This document shows positions 18,231 through 27,190 of a stretch of 64,000 bases of DNA, one piece after another. The stretch is from Gammaproteobacteria bacterium 45_16_T64 (GTDB taxonomy: Bacteria; Pseudomonadota; Gammaproteobacteria; Pseudomonadales; Ketobacteraceae), in NCBI GenBank assembly GCA_002162955.1, contig MABD01000037.1, forward strand, positions 464,573-528,572, in the 5' to 3' direction. The notes under the pieces were generated by a model that had not been told where the DNA came from, searched no databases, and saw only the letters and a program-made list of their open reading frames with translations. Positions within the stretch are counted from its first letter, which is position 1. Each line of letters starts with the position of its first letter. The position numbers and the translations under genes are program-made.

Positions 18231-21200
18231 ATGCCAAGCGCTGACCAATTAAAGGTATTTAATGACATAGCGTCCTCGGCGCTTGACGATTTGACCCTTT
18301 CGCTGCAAGGAAGCAGCGATCCGATTAATGTACAAAGTTGCCGAGATTCTTTTGAGGATCTTGCCATGGCAGCAGAAATCATCGAATTTGGTACACTGGG
18401 CGATATTTGTAAAACCTATAGCGATAGTTTTTTTGACAATGAAAATGAGGACATTCTATCACCCAAAAAATCCCAAGAACTTGCAGAATGGAGCCAAGAT
18501 CTTATTTCTTTTATTAAGGACCCCCACAGCGTTGAGCTAGCAGAAAAAATAACGACGAGTTTCCCCGAACCCACTAAAAATCGATTTTTAACGTCACTCT
18601 TTTCCGAAGATCAATCCCAACAAGAGGATGTTCTATCTGATAATGCCCCTACTTTATCCGATAGCGCCGAAGCACCTAGCGACATTACTCTTGAAGAAGA
18701 GGTACAACATGTTATTGACGTAGCATTAACAGCGGCACCCAATGACACCATGGTGTTATTTATTACTGAACTCACTGAAATGGAAAGTAAGCTCGATGAT
18801 TCTCTATCAGCCTTCCTCACCTGCCCAGAAGAGGAATGCATTGATAATCTCGATAGATACCTGCGTTATATTGAAATGATTAGTGGAACGGCAAATATAT
18901 TGGGCATGGCGGGGATTGAAGTTATCTGTCAATTTGTCATCGACAATATACCTGCACTTGATCTTTTTGATGAAGAAAAGAAGCCGGACTACTTCGAATT
19001 GCTCTCCCCCATTCCTAGAAAAATCATTACGCTGCTTTCTAATATTGGTGACACCCAGAACATTCTCGATATCGTTACGCATTTTGAGAAGCCACTATGG
19101 CCAAACCCTAATCAAGAGGCGGATTCCCACGAACTTGTTGTCTTACTTAGCGCCACCGATTTCGAGATAGAAGATAAAGAATTTGAGGACCCTGAAAAAT
19201 CCATTGCAACCGCCGAGGACGTATCACTTACAATATCCCCAGAAATCCACCCAGAGCTCATTTCTGCCTTTCTACACGACGCGCCAGGGCAGGCATCGGC
19301 GCTAAGCCATTGTATATCTTGCTTAGCGACAGACGATGACATAATCGACCATTTAGAGAATGCACAACGACTTACTCATTCACTCAAGGGCTCAGCTAAT
19401 ATTGTAGAAATCTATGGGGTTGCCAATCTCGCTCACTATGTAGAAGAAATACTAGAGGATCTCCGTCATTACCCAGATAGATTAAGCAGCTCTCTATTAT
19501 CGTTACTGGAAGAATCCTCCGATTGCATCGAAGTAATGATCGATTTTTTGATGGGAAAAGATCAATACCCTGAAGAATCTCAATACTTATTGCAACAGCT
19601 ACTGGATCAAAAAAATGGATCGCTCGCTATTTCTAGCGTTGAAGGTGAGACACAGGATGATGCAAGTCAATCCATGATTACCTACCTTACTGTCGCGAAA
19701 CCCGACGAGTATATTTCTGATGAAAGTACTTCGACAGATCAATATGACCTCTCCTCAACGGAGATCACCTCAAATCCCGGCATTCAGAATCCAAGCGGCA
19801 CAGACCCAAGCACTACGGCCCCAGTAATAGCAGAAGAACAATCCGTACCAAAAACACAACCCCAACCACAAGATACCGTTATTCAAGTTTCCTCAAAAAC
19901 AATTGAATCCTTGTTTGAAATGGTCGAAGAGATGACGGTGTCATTGATTCAAACCCGAGAACAAGTAAAGAAGATGCTCACTAACGCAAAAACCCAAACC
20001 TCCCAGGATGAAAAAATACAAGAGCATCGATTCGAGCTGGAGAAAATAATTGATATTAAGGCACTTTCTTCTTCTAAGAAACGCATCTCAAATCAAGAAG
20101 GTGATGAAAATAGCTTTGATTCCTTAGAGCTTGATCAATACAGTGAGATTCACGGTACGGTACATAGCTTTATCGAAACGGTAATCGACAGCAGAGAGCT
20201 CAATCTGGACATGCAGGAACAGCTATTGCATTTGGACTCTCTGTTTATCAAGCATATGCGGCTAAACAAAGACCTTCAGTTTCTTACAAAATCCACAAAA
20301 ATGGTTGCTGTCACCTCTATTAGCTCTCGTCTGCAGCGCTGTGTAAGACATGCGGTAAGGGTGACCGGAAAACAAGTTGAACTCTCCATTATCGATAACA
20401 ACCTATCCGTTGATGAGGAGGTGTTATCCGAGCTCACCGATCCACTCATGCATATACTGCGTAACGCAATCGATCACGGCATTGAAGATAGCAGCATCCG
20501 TCGCGAACTAGGCAAGAACGACGATGGGCATATTTCCATTACCTTTAGTCAATCGGGAAATCATATATCGATAAAATGCCATGACGATGGACAGGGAATA
20601 CGCCCTCATATAATTTTTGACGCTGCCGTAAAGAAAGGCTTAATAAAGCCAGATGCAAAAATGGACGATCAACAATGCGTAGATCTGCTACTTTCTTCTG
20701 GCTTTACCACTAAAGAAAGCGCAAATCAGTTATCAGGGCGCGGTGTTGGCCTAGATGCTGTCAACACCAGTATCAAAAAACTCAGTGGAAAAATTGAAAT
20801 AACAACAGAAGAGAGTCAAGGTACAACTATTTGCGTCACGGTACCGCTATCTCATCTATCCACTCACGCGATCGTTATTTCACTAAATTATGAACGCTAT
20901 GCAATACCAAGCCACTCTTTATCTCAGCTTCTTCCACCTCATTCTGGCGAAGTGGTCAATTATGGTTTAAAAGAAGGATATCGTTACAATGACTCCGTAT
21001 ATCCACTTGTCACCATCGGCGATCTACTGCTTGGCAATCAAAGCGGTAACAAACAGCATATAACGATTGATAACCTACCGATACTTTTGGTTGAGGTAAA
21101 CCACACGACCTATGCACTTGCCGTTGATAGCATTCAAAGCAATCAAGATATCATTATCAAGCCCATGGGGAATTACGTAAATAGGACACACGGTGTCAAT

Positions 21201-21719
21201 GGCGTCGCCATTATCGCCGACGGCACGTTGATTCCAGTACTGGATATCCCAGAACTCATTAGAGACACCAAAGATAGTCCGATCATTAATTACATAGAAC
21301 AGCAACAACATACTGCGCCTCTTTCACATCAGACATCGGTTATGATTATTGATGACTCCCTTAGCGTTCGTCGATCTTTGGATCAATTAATGACGGATAT
21401 GGGTTACGACACTATCCTTGCACAAGACGGCGTGCAGGCAGTGGAATTACTCAAGCATCAAATCCCAGATGTCATACTAACGGATATGGAAATGCCACGA
21501 ATGAATGGCTTGGAATTAACGTCGTATATCAAAAAATCAGAAACACTCAGGCACCTTCCCGTGGTTATGATTACGTCCCGCTCCACACAAAAACACCGAC
21601 AATTGGCAGAAAGCAGCGGCGTAGATCATTATCTAACAAAACCTTATACAGAATCTCAGTTACTTGATTTGGTTGAAAACATAAAACCCGATCAAGCTAA
21701 CCCCCGTCAACTTCACTAA
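18231..21719 (+). CDS. ChpA/CheA-like hybrid histidine kinase with receiver domain
   Basis: A 1,162-residue hybrid kinase. The only Hpt motif I find is LTHSLKGSANIV (phospho-acceptor His383); the N-terminal ~330 residues look like decayed Hpt-type helical modules without His. The ATPase has N box HILRNAIDHGIE, G1 DDGQGI and G2 GRGVGLDAV (about 735-880). A CheW-like domain follows (about 885-1020), then a receiver with Asp1085 in LTDMEMPRMNG and Lys in LTKPYT. Pseudomonas ChpA is roughly twice this length with many Hpt-type domains, so this is a compact version. It starts 13 bases after the receptor gene and should phosphorylate the two upstream regulators. Confidence 0.93.
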   Translation: MPSADQLKVFNDIASSALDDLTLSLQGSSDPINVQSCRDSFEDLAMAAEIIEFGTLGDICKTYSDSFFDNENEDILSPKKSQELAEWSQDLISFIKDPHSVELAEKITTSFPEPTKNRFLTSLFSEDQSQQEDVLSDNAPTLSDSAEAPSDITLEEEVQHVIDVALTAAPNDTMVLFITELTEMESKLDDSLSAFLTCPEEECIDNLDRYLRYIEMISGTANILGMAGIEVICQFVIDNIPALDLFDEEKKPDYFELLSPIPRKIITLLSNIGDTQNILDIVTHFEKPLWPNPNQEADSHELVVLLSATDFEIEDKEFEDPEKSIATAEDVSLTISPEIHPELISAFLHDAPGQASALSHCISCLATDDDIIDHLENAQRLTHSLKGSANIVEIYGVANLAHYVEEILEDLRHYPDRLSSSLLSLLEESSDCIEVMIDFLMGKDQYPEESQYLLQQLLDQKNGSLAISSVEGETQDDASQSMITYLTVAKPDEYISDESTSTDQYDLSSTEITSNPGIQNPSGTDPSTTAPVIAEEQSVPKTQPQPQDTVIQVSSKTIESLFEMVEEMTVSLIQTREQVKKMLTNAKTQTSQDEKIQEHRFELEKIIDIKALSSSKKRISNQEGDENSFDSLELDQYSEIHGTVHSFIETVIDSRELNLDMQEQLLHLDSLFIKHMRLNKDLQFLTKSTKMVAVTSISSRLQRCVRHAVRVTGKQVELSIIDNNLSVDEEVLSELTDPLMHILRNAIDHGIEDSSIRRELGKNDDGHISITFSQSGNHISIKCHDDGQGIRPHIIFDAAVKKGLIKPDAKMDDQQCVDLLLSSGFTTKESANQLSGRGVGLDAVNTSIKKLSGKIEITTEESQGTTICVTVPLSHLSTHAIVISLNYERYAIPSHSLSQLLPPHSGEVVNYGLKEGYRYNDSVYPLVTIGDLLLGNQSGNKQHITIDNLPILLVEVNHTTYALAVDSIQSNQDIIIKPMGNYVNRTHGVNGVAIIADGTLIPVLDIPELIRDTKDSPIINYIEQQQHTAPLSHQTSVMIIDDSLSVRRSLDQLMTDMGYDTILAQDGVQAVELLKHQIPDVILTDMEMPRMNGLELTSYIKKSETLRHLPVVMITSRSTQKHRQLAESSGVDHYLTKPYTESQLLDLVENIKPDQANPRQLH

Positions 21720-21730
21720 GGATACTGTAG

Positions 21731-22201
21731 ATGAAACTTTCAGACCAAAGTAGTCTAGCCCGAATTGATATTGGATCACTGTCGTTAATTTTGCCTCATC
21801 GCAATATTTCTACCGTGGAGTTGGTTTCCTCTATCAAGTATGGGTCGTTATCCAATGCCCCAACTCTCACCGTGCTAGGCGCACGATGGCCTGTCATCAG
21901 TTTTTCCCCACAATTAGCACTGGAAAAAATAATTCCAACAACACAACGTTTTATCGCCTGCGTTAATCCATCAAATACAACATGGCGATTTGCGATTTCC
22001 TGTGAAAAAGTTGATTCGATTCAATATACGCCAGAGGAGCTAAAGCAACTACCACCATTAATGTCTAGCCCTGATACTCCGATACTGGGTGTGCTTTATA
22101 AGGACAAAGTACTCCATTGCGTCACCAATGCCGATCATCTAGCCAATTTCTTAAATGACGAATTCCGACTCTTTGAAACGACAGAGGTATCAATATGTTA
22201 A
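21731..22201 (+). CDS. CheW-like protein, divergent
   Basis: A 156-residue protein with a faint CheW-like pattern: LARIDIGSLSLILPHRNIST at the N-terminus and RWPVISFSPQ where the RxxPVxxL segment would be. It is less conserved than the other two coupling proteins in the operon. It begins 12 bases after the kinase gene and overlaps the next CheW-like gene by seven bases, so the two are translationally linked. Probably an accessory coupling or scaffold protein of the ChpC kind. The family call rests mostly on position and fold pattern. Confidence 0.65.
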   Translation: MKLSDQSSLARIDIGSLSLILPHRNISTVELVSSIKYGSLSNAPTLTVLGARWPVISFSPQLALEKIIPTTQRFIACVNPSNTTWRFAISCEKVDSIQYTPEELKQLPPLMSSPDTPILGVLYKDKVLHCVTNADHLANFLNDEFRLFETTEVSIC

Positions 22202-22680
22202 CGGCCCCTCTCTCCGCTATAGAACAAGAATCTTGCCCACAGCCCTCTCCGTCAATCAACTGCTGGTTACTTCACCTTACCAGCGGGCACGTTATTGCTA
22301 TTTCTATACATCAGGTCACTGAGTTATTAAGAGATATCGTTCGACTCCCTGTACCACGAGCGCCTGAACACTGTAACAATCTCATTGCTTGGCGAGAACG
22401 ATTGATACCTCTAGTCGATTACCAACATCCCAATCGCAGCAAAACATCATTATCACACTCGCAAGTCATGGTAATCCGTTTCGCCAATGATGAGCACGGC
22501 ATTGATTATTTAGGCTTTTCAATTAAGCACATTGAAAAAGCCACTATTCACGATTCAGATTTTCTAATTCCAGATGATTGGCAAGATCTGCCATTTACCG
22601 AGAGTATCCTCTCCAGTTGTGAAGTCAATGATCAGTGTATTTACATATTGGATATGAAGACGCTGTACAATCAGCACTAG
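22195..22680 (+). CDS. CheW-like protein (ChpC-like)
   Basis: A 161-residue CheW-type protein: LLHLTSGHVIAISIHQVTEL, then LPVPRAPEHCNNLIAWRERL with IPLVDY, matching the CheW order of an N-terminal strand block and an RxxIPLVDL loop. It is the last gene of the chemosensory operon. No methyltransferase (PilK/CheR) or methylesterase (ChpB/CheB) gene follows. ChpC in Pseudomonas is a second coupling protein at the end of the chp cluster, which this resembles in position. Confidence 0.78.
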   Translation: MLTAPLSAIEQESCPQPSPSINCWLLHLTSGHVIAISIHQVTELLRDIVRLPVPRAPEHCNNLIAWRERLIPLVDYQHPNRSKTSLSHSQVMVIRFANDEHGIDYLGFSIKHIEKATIHDSDFLIPDDWQDLPFTESILSSCEVNDQCIYILDMKTLYNQH

Positions 22681-22747
22681 ACAATCACTACTAGACATCC
22701 ACGACCCCGCCAGTTATCTTACATTCAAAGTATTGGTTGCACCGCCG

Positions 22748-22777
22748 AAAACAACTGTATATGATTACAGTTGTTTT
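22748..22777 (+). promoter_or_regulatory. LexA (SOS) operator upstream of yebG
   Basis: CTGTATATGATTACAG at 22755-22770 fits the LexA box CTG-N10-CAG with an AT-rich centre. The palindrome extends further than needed: arms AAAACAACTG and CAGTTGTTTT are perfect over 10 bases. It ends 45 bases before the yebG start, a normal position for promoter repression. yebG is a known LexA target in enterobacteria, so the site and gene support each other. Confidence 0.9.
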
Positions 22778-22821
22778 GGCTGACCCCATTCACCAATATA
22801 ACTATCATAAGGAACACACCC

Positions 22822-23148
22822 ATGGCCGTGATTACCCGCTATATTGTTGAGCGTAACGGAGAAGAGAAAATGACATTCGTTAGCAAAAAAGAAGCAGATG
22901 CCTACGATAAAGAGCTCGACATCGCAGAGAACTTGCAAGTTTTATTAGAAAAGTCCGATATCGAGATGGACGATTCACTACTAGAGAATATTTCTTTGTA
23001 TTTGGCCCGCCACCGAGAGCCAATTGGACTCATCTTGAAAGGCAGCAAGCCTAAAGCTGAAAAGCCTAAGAAGAAAGATGCGACTAAACTTCAAGCAGTA
23101 GAAGATTCTACGGAAGATACTGCAGGCGAAGACGAAAAAGTCGCCTAG
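22822..23148 (+). CDS. yebG: YebG family SOS-induced protein
   Basis: A 108-residue protein starting MAVITRYIVERNGEEKMTF with SKKEADAYDKELD, closely matching the YebG pattern. Residues about 75-108 form a Lys/Glu-rich, low-complexity tail. AAGGA precedes the ATG at 22822; an in-frame extension to 22771 would run through the LexA box region and is not credible. YebG is a small DNA-damage-inducible protein of unclear biochemical role. Regulation by LexA is directly suggested by the operator just upstream. A GCCCAA/TTGGGC hairpin overlaps its stop codon but has no T-run. Confidence 0.92.
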   Translation: MAVITRYIVERNGEEKMTFVSKKEADAYDKELDIAENLQVLLEKSDIEMDDSLLENISLYLARHREPIGLILKGSKPKAEKPKKKDATKLQAVEDSTEDTAGEDEKVA

Positions 23149-23270
23149 CCCAACGCTTTGACTTGGGCATATGATAGGCACTCCTCAGCACTGACGCACA
23201 CGCCTATCTATACCCTGGTCAAACTGTTTGCCCCTCGTATAAAATCAATTATTTATATGAGGGACATTCC

Positions 23271-23900
23271 TTGAACCAATTCCACCCACAAATCGAACAG
23301 TCCTTGTCCGAATTTGGCAGCTTCACACCTGAAGCATTAATTGATCTTTCAGCCTTACTTCAATTCAGACGCTTTGACGAAAACGAATACCTACTAGAAA
23401 AAGGCCAACAAGCTACGTTGATTGCTTTTATGTTATCGGGTGCAATGCGAGAATTTTATTGCACTGAAGATGGCAATGAATTTAACAAAGCCTTCGTGTT
23501 TACTGGGTTCGTCACTGGCTCGTTATATGATTTGATGTCAAATAAACCATCCACAGCAACGATCCAGTGTTTAAAAGCCTCCGAATGCTTGGTTTGCAAT
23601 TACAACGACTACATCACACTATCAAAAAAACCCCCCTGCCTAGAAAAGATACACACGCAAATTATTACTCGCCTATTTTGCTTAAAGGTGGAAAGAGTTC
23701 ACGACCTTCTCACGCTAGATTCTTATCAACGCTACCAGCGGCTGCTTGAAATGTATCCTCAAATCGAGGATGAAATCCAGCAATACCAAATCGCTAGCTT
23801 TCTCGGCATCACTTCAGTAAGCCTTAGCCGCTTTAGACGGAAAAATCGTGAACAAGGAAAGCCATCATCACCTAAGGAGCGCAGCTTTAACAAATGTTAA
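23271..23900 (+). CDS. Crp/Fnr family transcriptional regulator
   Basis: A 209-residue protein with a cyclic-nucleotide-binding-type beta barrel (about 20-130; FDENEYLLEKGQQATLIAFM and GAMREFYCTEDGNE). The C-terminal helix-turn-helix is IASFLGITSVSLSRFRRK. No Fnr-type cysteine cluster is present, and the classical cAMP-binding Arg/Ser pair is not evident, so the ligand is unknown. The start is a TTG preceded by GAGGGA; the ATG a little upstream is out of frame and closes at once. The secreted-protein gene follows on the same strand after 83 bases and may be its target. Confidence 0.87.
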   Translation: MNQFHPQIEQSLSEFGSFTPEALIDLSALLQFRRFDENEYLLEKGQQATLIAFMLSGAMREFYCTEDGNEFNKAFVFTGFVTGSLYDLMSNKPSTATIQCLKASECLVCNYNDYITLSKKPPCLEKIHTQIITRLFCLKVERVHDLLTLDSYQRYQRLLEMYPQIEDEIQQYQIASFLGITSVSLSRFRRKNREQGKPSSPKERSFNKC

Positions 23901-23983
23901 TGCGCCGATACTCCTGCCCCAGATAGTATCCAGACATGTTGGTAACGCAGCCAACATGCCTACTTATGAATAAGGAAATTGAG

Positions 23984-24946
23984 ATGATATTATCGAAGAA
24001 TAAACTCGCTCTCACCCTCTCTCTCGCCAGCACCTTTTGCATTAGCAATACGGCGTTCTCTGCACCTGCCGCATCTTATGAGGGTAACTACGATGTCAGT
24101 TGTAAAGGTGCGGACAACAACGGCCCAGACGGAGCCACACACTCTTATTATCAATTTAGTGCCTTCACGTTGACGGGCACTAACATCACTCCAGGACAAC
24201 CTGGTACAGACGATAATAACAACCCAATTCCGGGTGATGGCTATCAGTTCGTCACAACCACTTATATTGATTTGCCTGAATCACAGATACCCAATACACG
24301 CTTCTACCTTCAGTGTAATGAAGACAGTGGCCTTCTAGAAGCATCGCAAGCGTCCTTATCCAACTTCTCGACAGGCATCTCTTTTTGGTGCTCAACGCTA
24401 ACCGGTGCATCTATAGATATCCTCAATCAAATTGGCTTGATTGACTATCAAGAAAATGAAACGACAAGAGACCAGGTTTGCGCTAACTTTTCCGAAAATC
24501 TGGCGGTACAACTCGAAGATGAAATCAACCTAAGGACACAATATTTACACAAACCAATCGATTCATACGATGTCACTTGGACACCTAATTCTTGGTTTAC
24601 CGCCCGAGGCTGGCATGACAACACCCACCAAGATGGCTCTCTATCTAGGGAATATCGTGCGCTAAATACGGCTTGGGGTAATGGAAATACTGTTTACAAC
24701 ATTCAAAACATTGAGAGCGCTGGGTTTATGATTCCTGGTTTATTAGGCGCAGGATGCATCGGAAATACTTATGGTCGTGATGATCGAGCATACACTTTAG
24801 GCAGCTCCGCAAACTACGTAGAGGGCAAGCTTAAAAAAGGGTATGCGCTCACTTGTGCAACCTATTATGAGCTTTCCCCTCAAGTACACACATTGAACTA
24901 CAATTTGGAACTCGTTCATCACTACGATGCAGTCGCAAGTAAATAA
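23984..24946 (+). CDS. Secreted protein of unknown function with six cysteines
   Basis: A 320-residue product beginning MILSKNKLALTLSLASTF with a signal peptide ending near AFSA (about residue 26). AAGGA stands eight bases before the ATG at 23984; the frame also opens at 23936 without a ribosome site. The mature part has six cysteines (in VSCKG, LQCNE, FWCST, QVCAN, AGCIG and LTCAT), which could form three disulfides. It is rich in Asn, Thr, Tyr and Gly. I recognise no enzyme motif. It is followed by a strong terminator. Confidence 0.8.
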   Translation: MILSKNKLALTLSLASTFCISNTAFSAPAASYEGNYDVSCKGADNNGPDGATHSYYQFSAFTLTGTNITPGQPGTDDNNNPIPGDGYQFVTTTYIDLPESQIPNTRFYLQCNEDSGLLEASQASLSNFSTGISFWCSTLTGASIDILNQIGLIDYQENETTRDQVCANFSENLAVQLEDEINLRTQYLHKPIDSYDVTWTPNSWFTARGWHDNTHQDGSLSREYRALNTAWGNGNTVYNIQNIESAGFMIPGLLGAGCIGNTYGRDDRAYTLGSSANYVEGKLKKGYALTCATYYELSPQVHTLNYNLELVHHYDAVASK

Positions 24947-24966
24947 GCTTAGCTAATTTAACACAA

Positions 24967-24996
24967 AAAAAAGCCCCTTCGAAAAGGGGCTTTTTT
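24967..24996 (+). terminator. Bidirectional Rho-independent terminator
   Basis: A 13-base stem (six A's, GCCCCTT) pairs perfectly with AAGGGGC and six T's across a four-base CGAA loop. A- and T-tracts on the two sides let it work on both strands. It separates the convergent secreted-protein gene and TRAP permease gene. Confidence 0.95.
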
Positions 24997-25017
24997 AGCG
25001 ACATACTACTGTGTTAA

Positions 25018-27081
25018 TTAGATACCGTATATTAACGGTCCAAAAGCAACCAATATAAGCGTTGTCCCCATTACCATCAACGGTAACAAATACTTCTCAT
25101 GTCGATAGTAGAAGTTATGCCCTTCTTGAGAGGCTAATAGACACTCTTCTTCACCCACGACTTGTCGCGTAAAGATATGGCTTAGCGCAACAGGCGGGCT
25201 AAGGTAACCCAACTCCAGTGCCACCAAACACGTCATCCAGAAGTGAATAGGATTGATCCCTTGCTGATAGGCAATCGGCGCAATCATCAACGATACCATA
25301 CCCACCGCAGCCATTGACTCAACAAACATACCAATCAAGACAAACATGACGACTAGTGCACCCATCGTTGCCCACGTCGTATCAAACTCAGCCAAGAATG
25401 TCGGTGATACGGTTTTTCCACCCATTCCAGTCACGATCATGAAGGTCGACATCAACATTAATAACGCACCAATATGGATAGACGCGTCACTCATCGACTT
25501 GGTCAACGAAGACCGCACAGAACCCATTCGCTCAGGGTCATCATAAATGGGCTCAGCCTTGCTAACCCAGCGCTCATAAACAATCACCGCCATCACCAAT
25601 ACCGGCAACATGATCGGCGCAGAGAACTGGTCCATATAAGCGTCGAGTGCAAAGGCATACAGAAGAATCATCACAACAAAAACCGCCACATAGGGCAACA
25701 ACGATTTAAGGTTTTGCAATGAAGGAGACAATGCATCACTAACGCGCGCCACTTTTAACGGCTCTTGCTTAGTCAGCAACGCGTAAAAGAAGAAGACAAG
25801 GGCAGTAAGCATAAACACTCGAACACCCCAGTAGAATAGATCATCCGTCACAACTTCCTTATTAAGGATAGAAATGATAACCACAAGTAAACAGGGGCGT
25901 AACACAATACCCGAGCTACCACTCATAGCGGTTGTTGCTAACGCTAACTGGCGACGCGTACCCACTTTACGAAGCTCTCGGTATACCACGGCTCCCATAG
26001 CTAAGATGATAATAGACGATGCGCCGGTATAGGCCGTCGGCACTGCCATCACAACAACCGCAACAAAGGCTAATAGTTCTGGTGGTAATTTCCAAGGAGT
26101 GAACAAGCTAAAGACTCGTTCACCTAGCTGAGTCTGCTTCAGCAACATACCGCTCCAAAGGTAGAGCGCCACATCAAGGTAAGTTCCAGCACTTTCAAAA
26201 AACGAACTAAAATAAATAGCGAGACCAGGTAAATGTCCTTTCACTAGATAGGTAACGAACGCAAAACCTAGCATAGCAATGGTATATAACGGCACGGATA
26301 ATAACGCGCGTGTTACACCCCCACCTGGTGTGAGATCCTTCGGCGGATTAATCACCTGATACAACGACACCAGCGCCATCGCTGTCGAACCCAACGCAAG
26401 CCCATTGAGTAGCTCAGGGTTACTTACCTCAATTGCAGAACTAAACGAGGCATCTCTAAACACCCAGGCTGACACCGCCAATGATGTATTCGCCACCAAC
26501 TGTAACGACGTAGAAATACGATGGTCAAGCTTAGAGACGATTGGACGAAACGCAATATGGTGATACTTTTGTGTTGTCACTGCTCCCGCAACAAATAGCA
26601 AAATAACCAAGAAGAATTGCTGTTGTGCAGTTGCAAATAAGCTTGCCTGAGCAAATTGATGTTCAATATAACGAAACGCTTTAACTCCAGGAGTCACTTT
26701 CGTTTGAAGGTATTCAGCACGAGCATAAGAAGCTACACACTCAGTTTTTTGCTTTTCTAACGACTGACGAGCGGCATTTCGATCAAAGCCTTCATCGAAT
26801 AAATCAAAATCATCTGCAGAAGCAGCTGCCTCTGACTCCAACTGATTCAAGCGAAGATCAATATTAGGATTTTTATTACAGGAAGGGGTTGGGATATCCG
26901 CTCGTAATGAGAAGTAATCCTCCCATAGGTTTTCACCTACTTTAGTTAACTGCCCATGAAGACTTTCACCCGTACGGGCAAAGATCAAAAAGATCAATAA
27001 AAGCAAGATCACGGCGATTGGCGCACGATCGGTTATTAACCCGACGAAAGGGGATTTAGATTCTACAGCGAGTTCACTCAC
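25018..27081 (-). CDS. TRAP transporter large permease (DctM-type, probably fused with the small subunit)
   Basis: About 687 residues. The C-terminal ~430 residues are a DctM-type multi-span permease (TAYTGASSIIILAMGAVVY, SGSSGIVLRPCLLVVI, LGYLSPPVALSHIF). The N-terminal part has one membrane helix near the start, a hydrophilic ~110-residue segment with two Cys, then several helices that could replace the missing DctQ subunit. Of the possible starts, the GTG at 27081 has AGGTG seven bases upstream, while the outer TTG at 27102 has no such support. No separate DctQ gene is present. It is the last gene of the operon, after the binding protein. It would take up an organic acid using an ion gradient; substrate unknown. 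Confidence 0.85.
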   Translation of the reverse strand: MSELAVESKSPFVGLITDRAPIAVILLLLIFLIFARTGESLHGQLTKVGENLWEDYFSLRADIPTPSCNKNPNIDLRLNQLESEAAASADDFDLFDEGFDRNAARQSLEKQKTECVASYARAEYLQTKVTPGVKAFRYIEHQFAQASLFATAQQQFFLVILLFVAGAVTTQKYHHIAFRPIVSKLDHRISTSLQLVANTSLAVSAWVFRDASFSSAIEVSNPELLNGLALGSTAMALVSLYQVINPPKDLTPGGGVTRALLSVPLYTIAMLGFAFVTYLVKGHLPGLAIYFSSFFESAGTYLDVALYLWSGMLLKQTQLGERVFSLFTPWKLPPELLAFVAVVVMAVPTAYTGASSIIILAMGAVVYRELRKVGTRRQLALATTAMSGSSGIVLRPCLLVVIISILNKEVVTDDLFYWGVRVFMLTALVFFFYALLTKQEPLKVARVSDALSPSLQNLKSLLPYVAVFVVMILLYAFALDAYMDQFSAPIMLPVLVMAVIVYERWVSKAEPIYDDPERMGSVRSSLTKSMSDASIHIGALLMLMSTFMIVTGMGGKTVSPTFLAEFDTTWATMGALVVMFVLIGMFVESMAAVGMVSLMIAPIAYQQGINPIHFWMTCLVALELGYLSPPVALSHIFTRQVVGEEECLLASQEGHNFYYRHEKYLLPLMVMGTTLILVAFGPLIYGI

Positions 27082-27149
27082 AACAATACACCTAGCTGGC
27101 AAAGCTTAACAAAAATAAGGATGACTACCTGTCAACAGAGTCCCAAAAT

Positions 27150-27186
27150 AAAACAGCCCAACTCACAAGATGGGTCAGGCTGTTTT
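27150..27186 (-). terminator. Intra-operon stem-loop between TRAP binding protein and permease genes
   Basis: AAAACAGCC pairs with GGCTGTTTT across a 19-base spacer, the T side acting as a terminator tail for minus-strand transcripts. It stands five bases after the binding-protein gene and could attenuate read-through, giving more binding protein than permease. It may instead stabilise the upstream mRNA. Confidence 0.7.
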
Positions 27187-27190
27187 AGGA

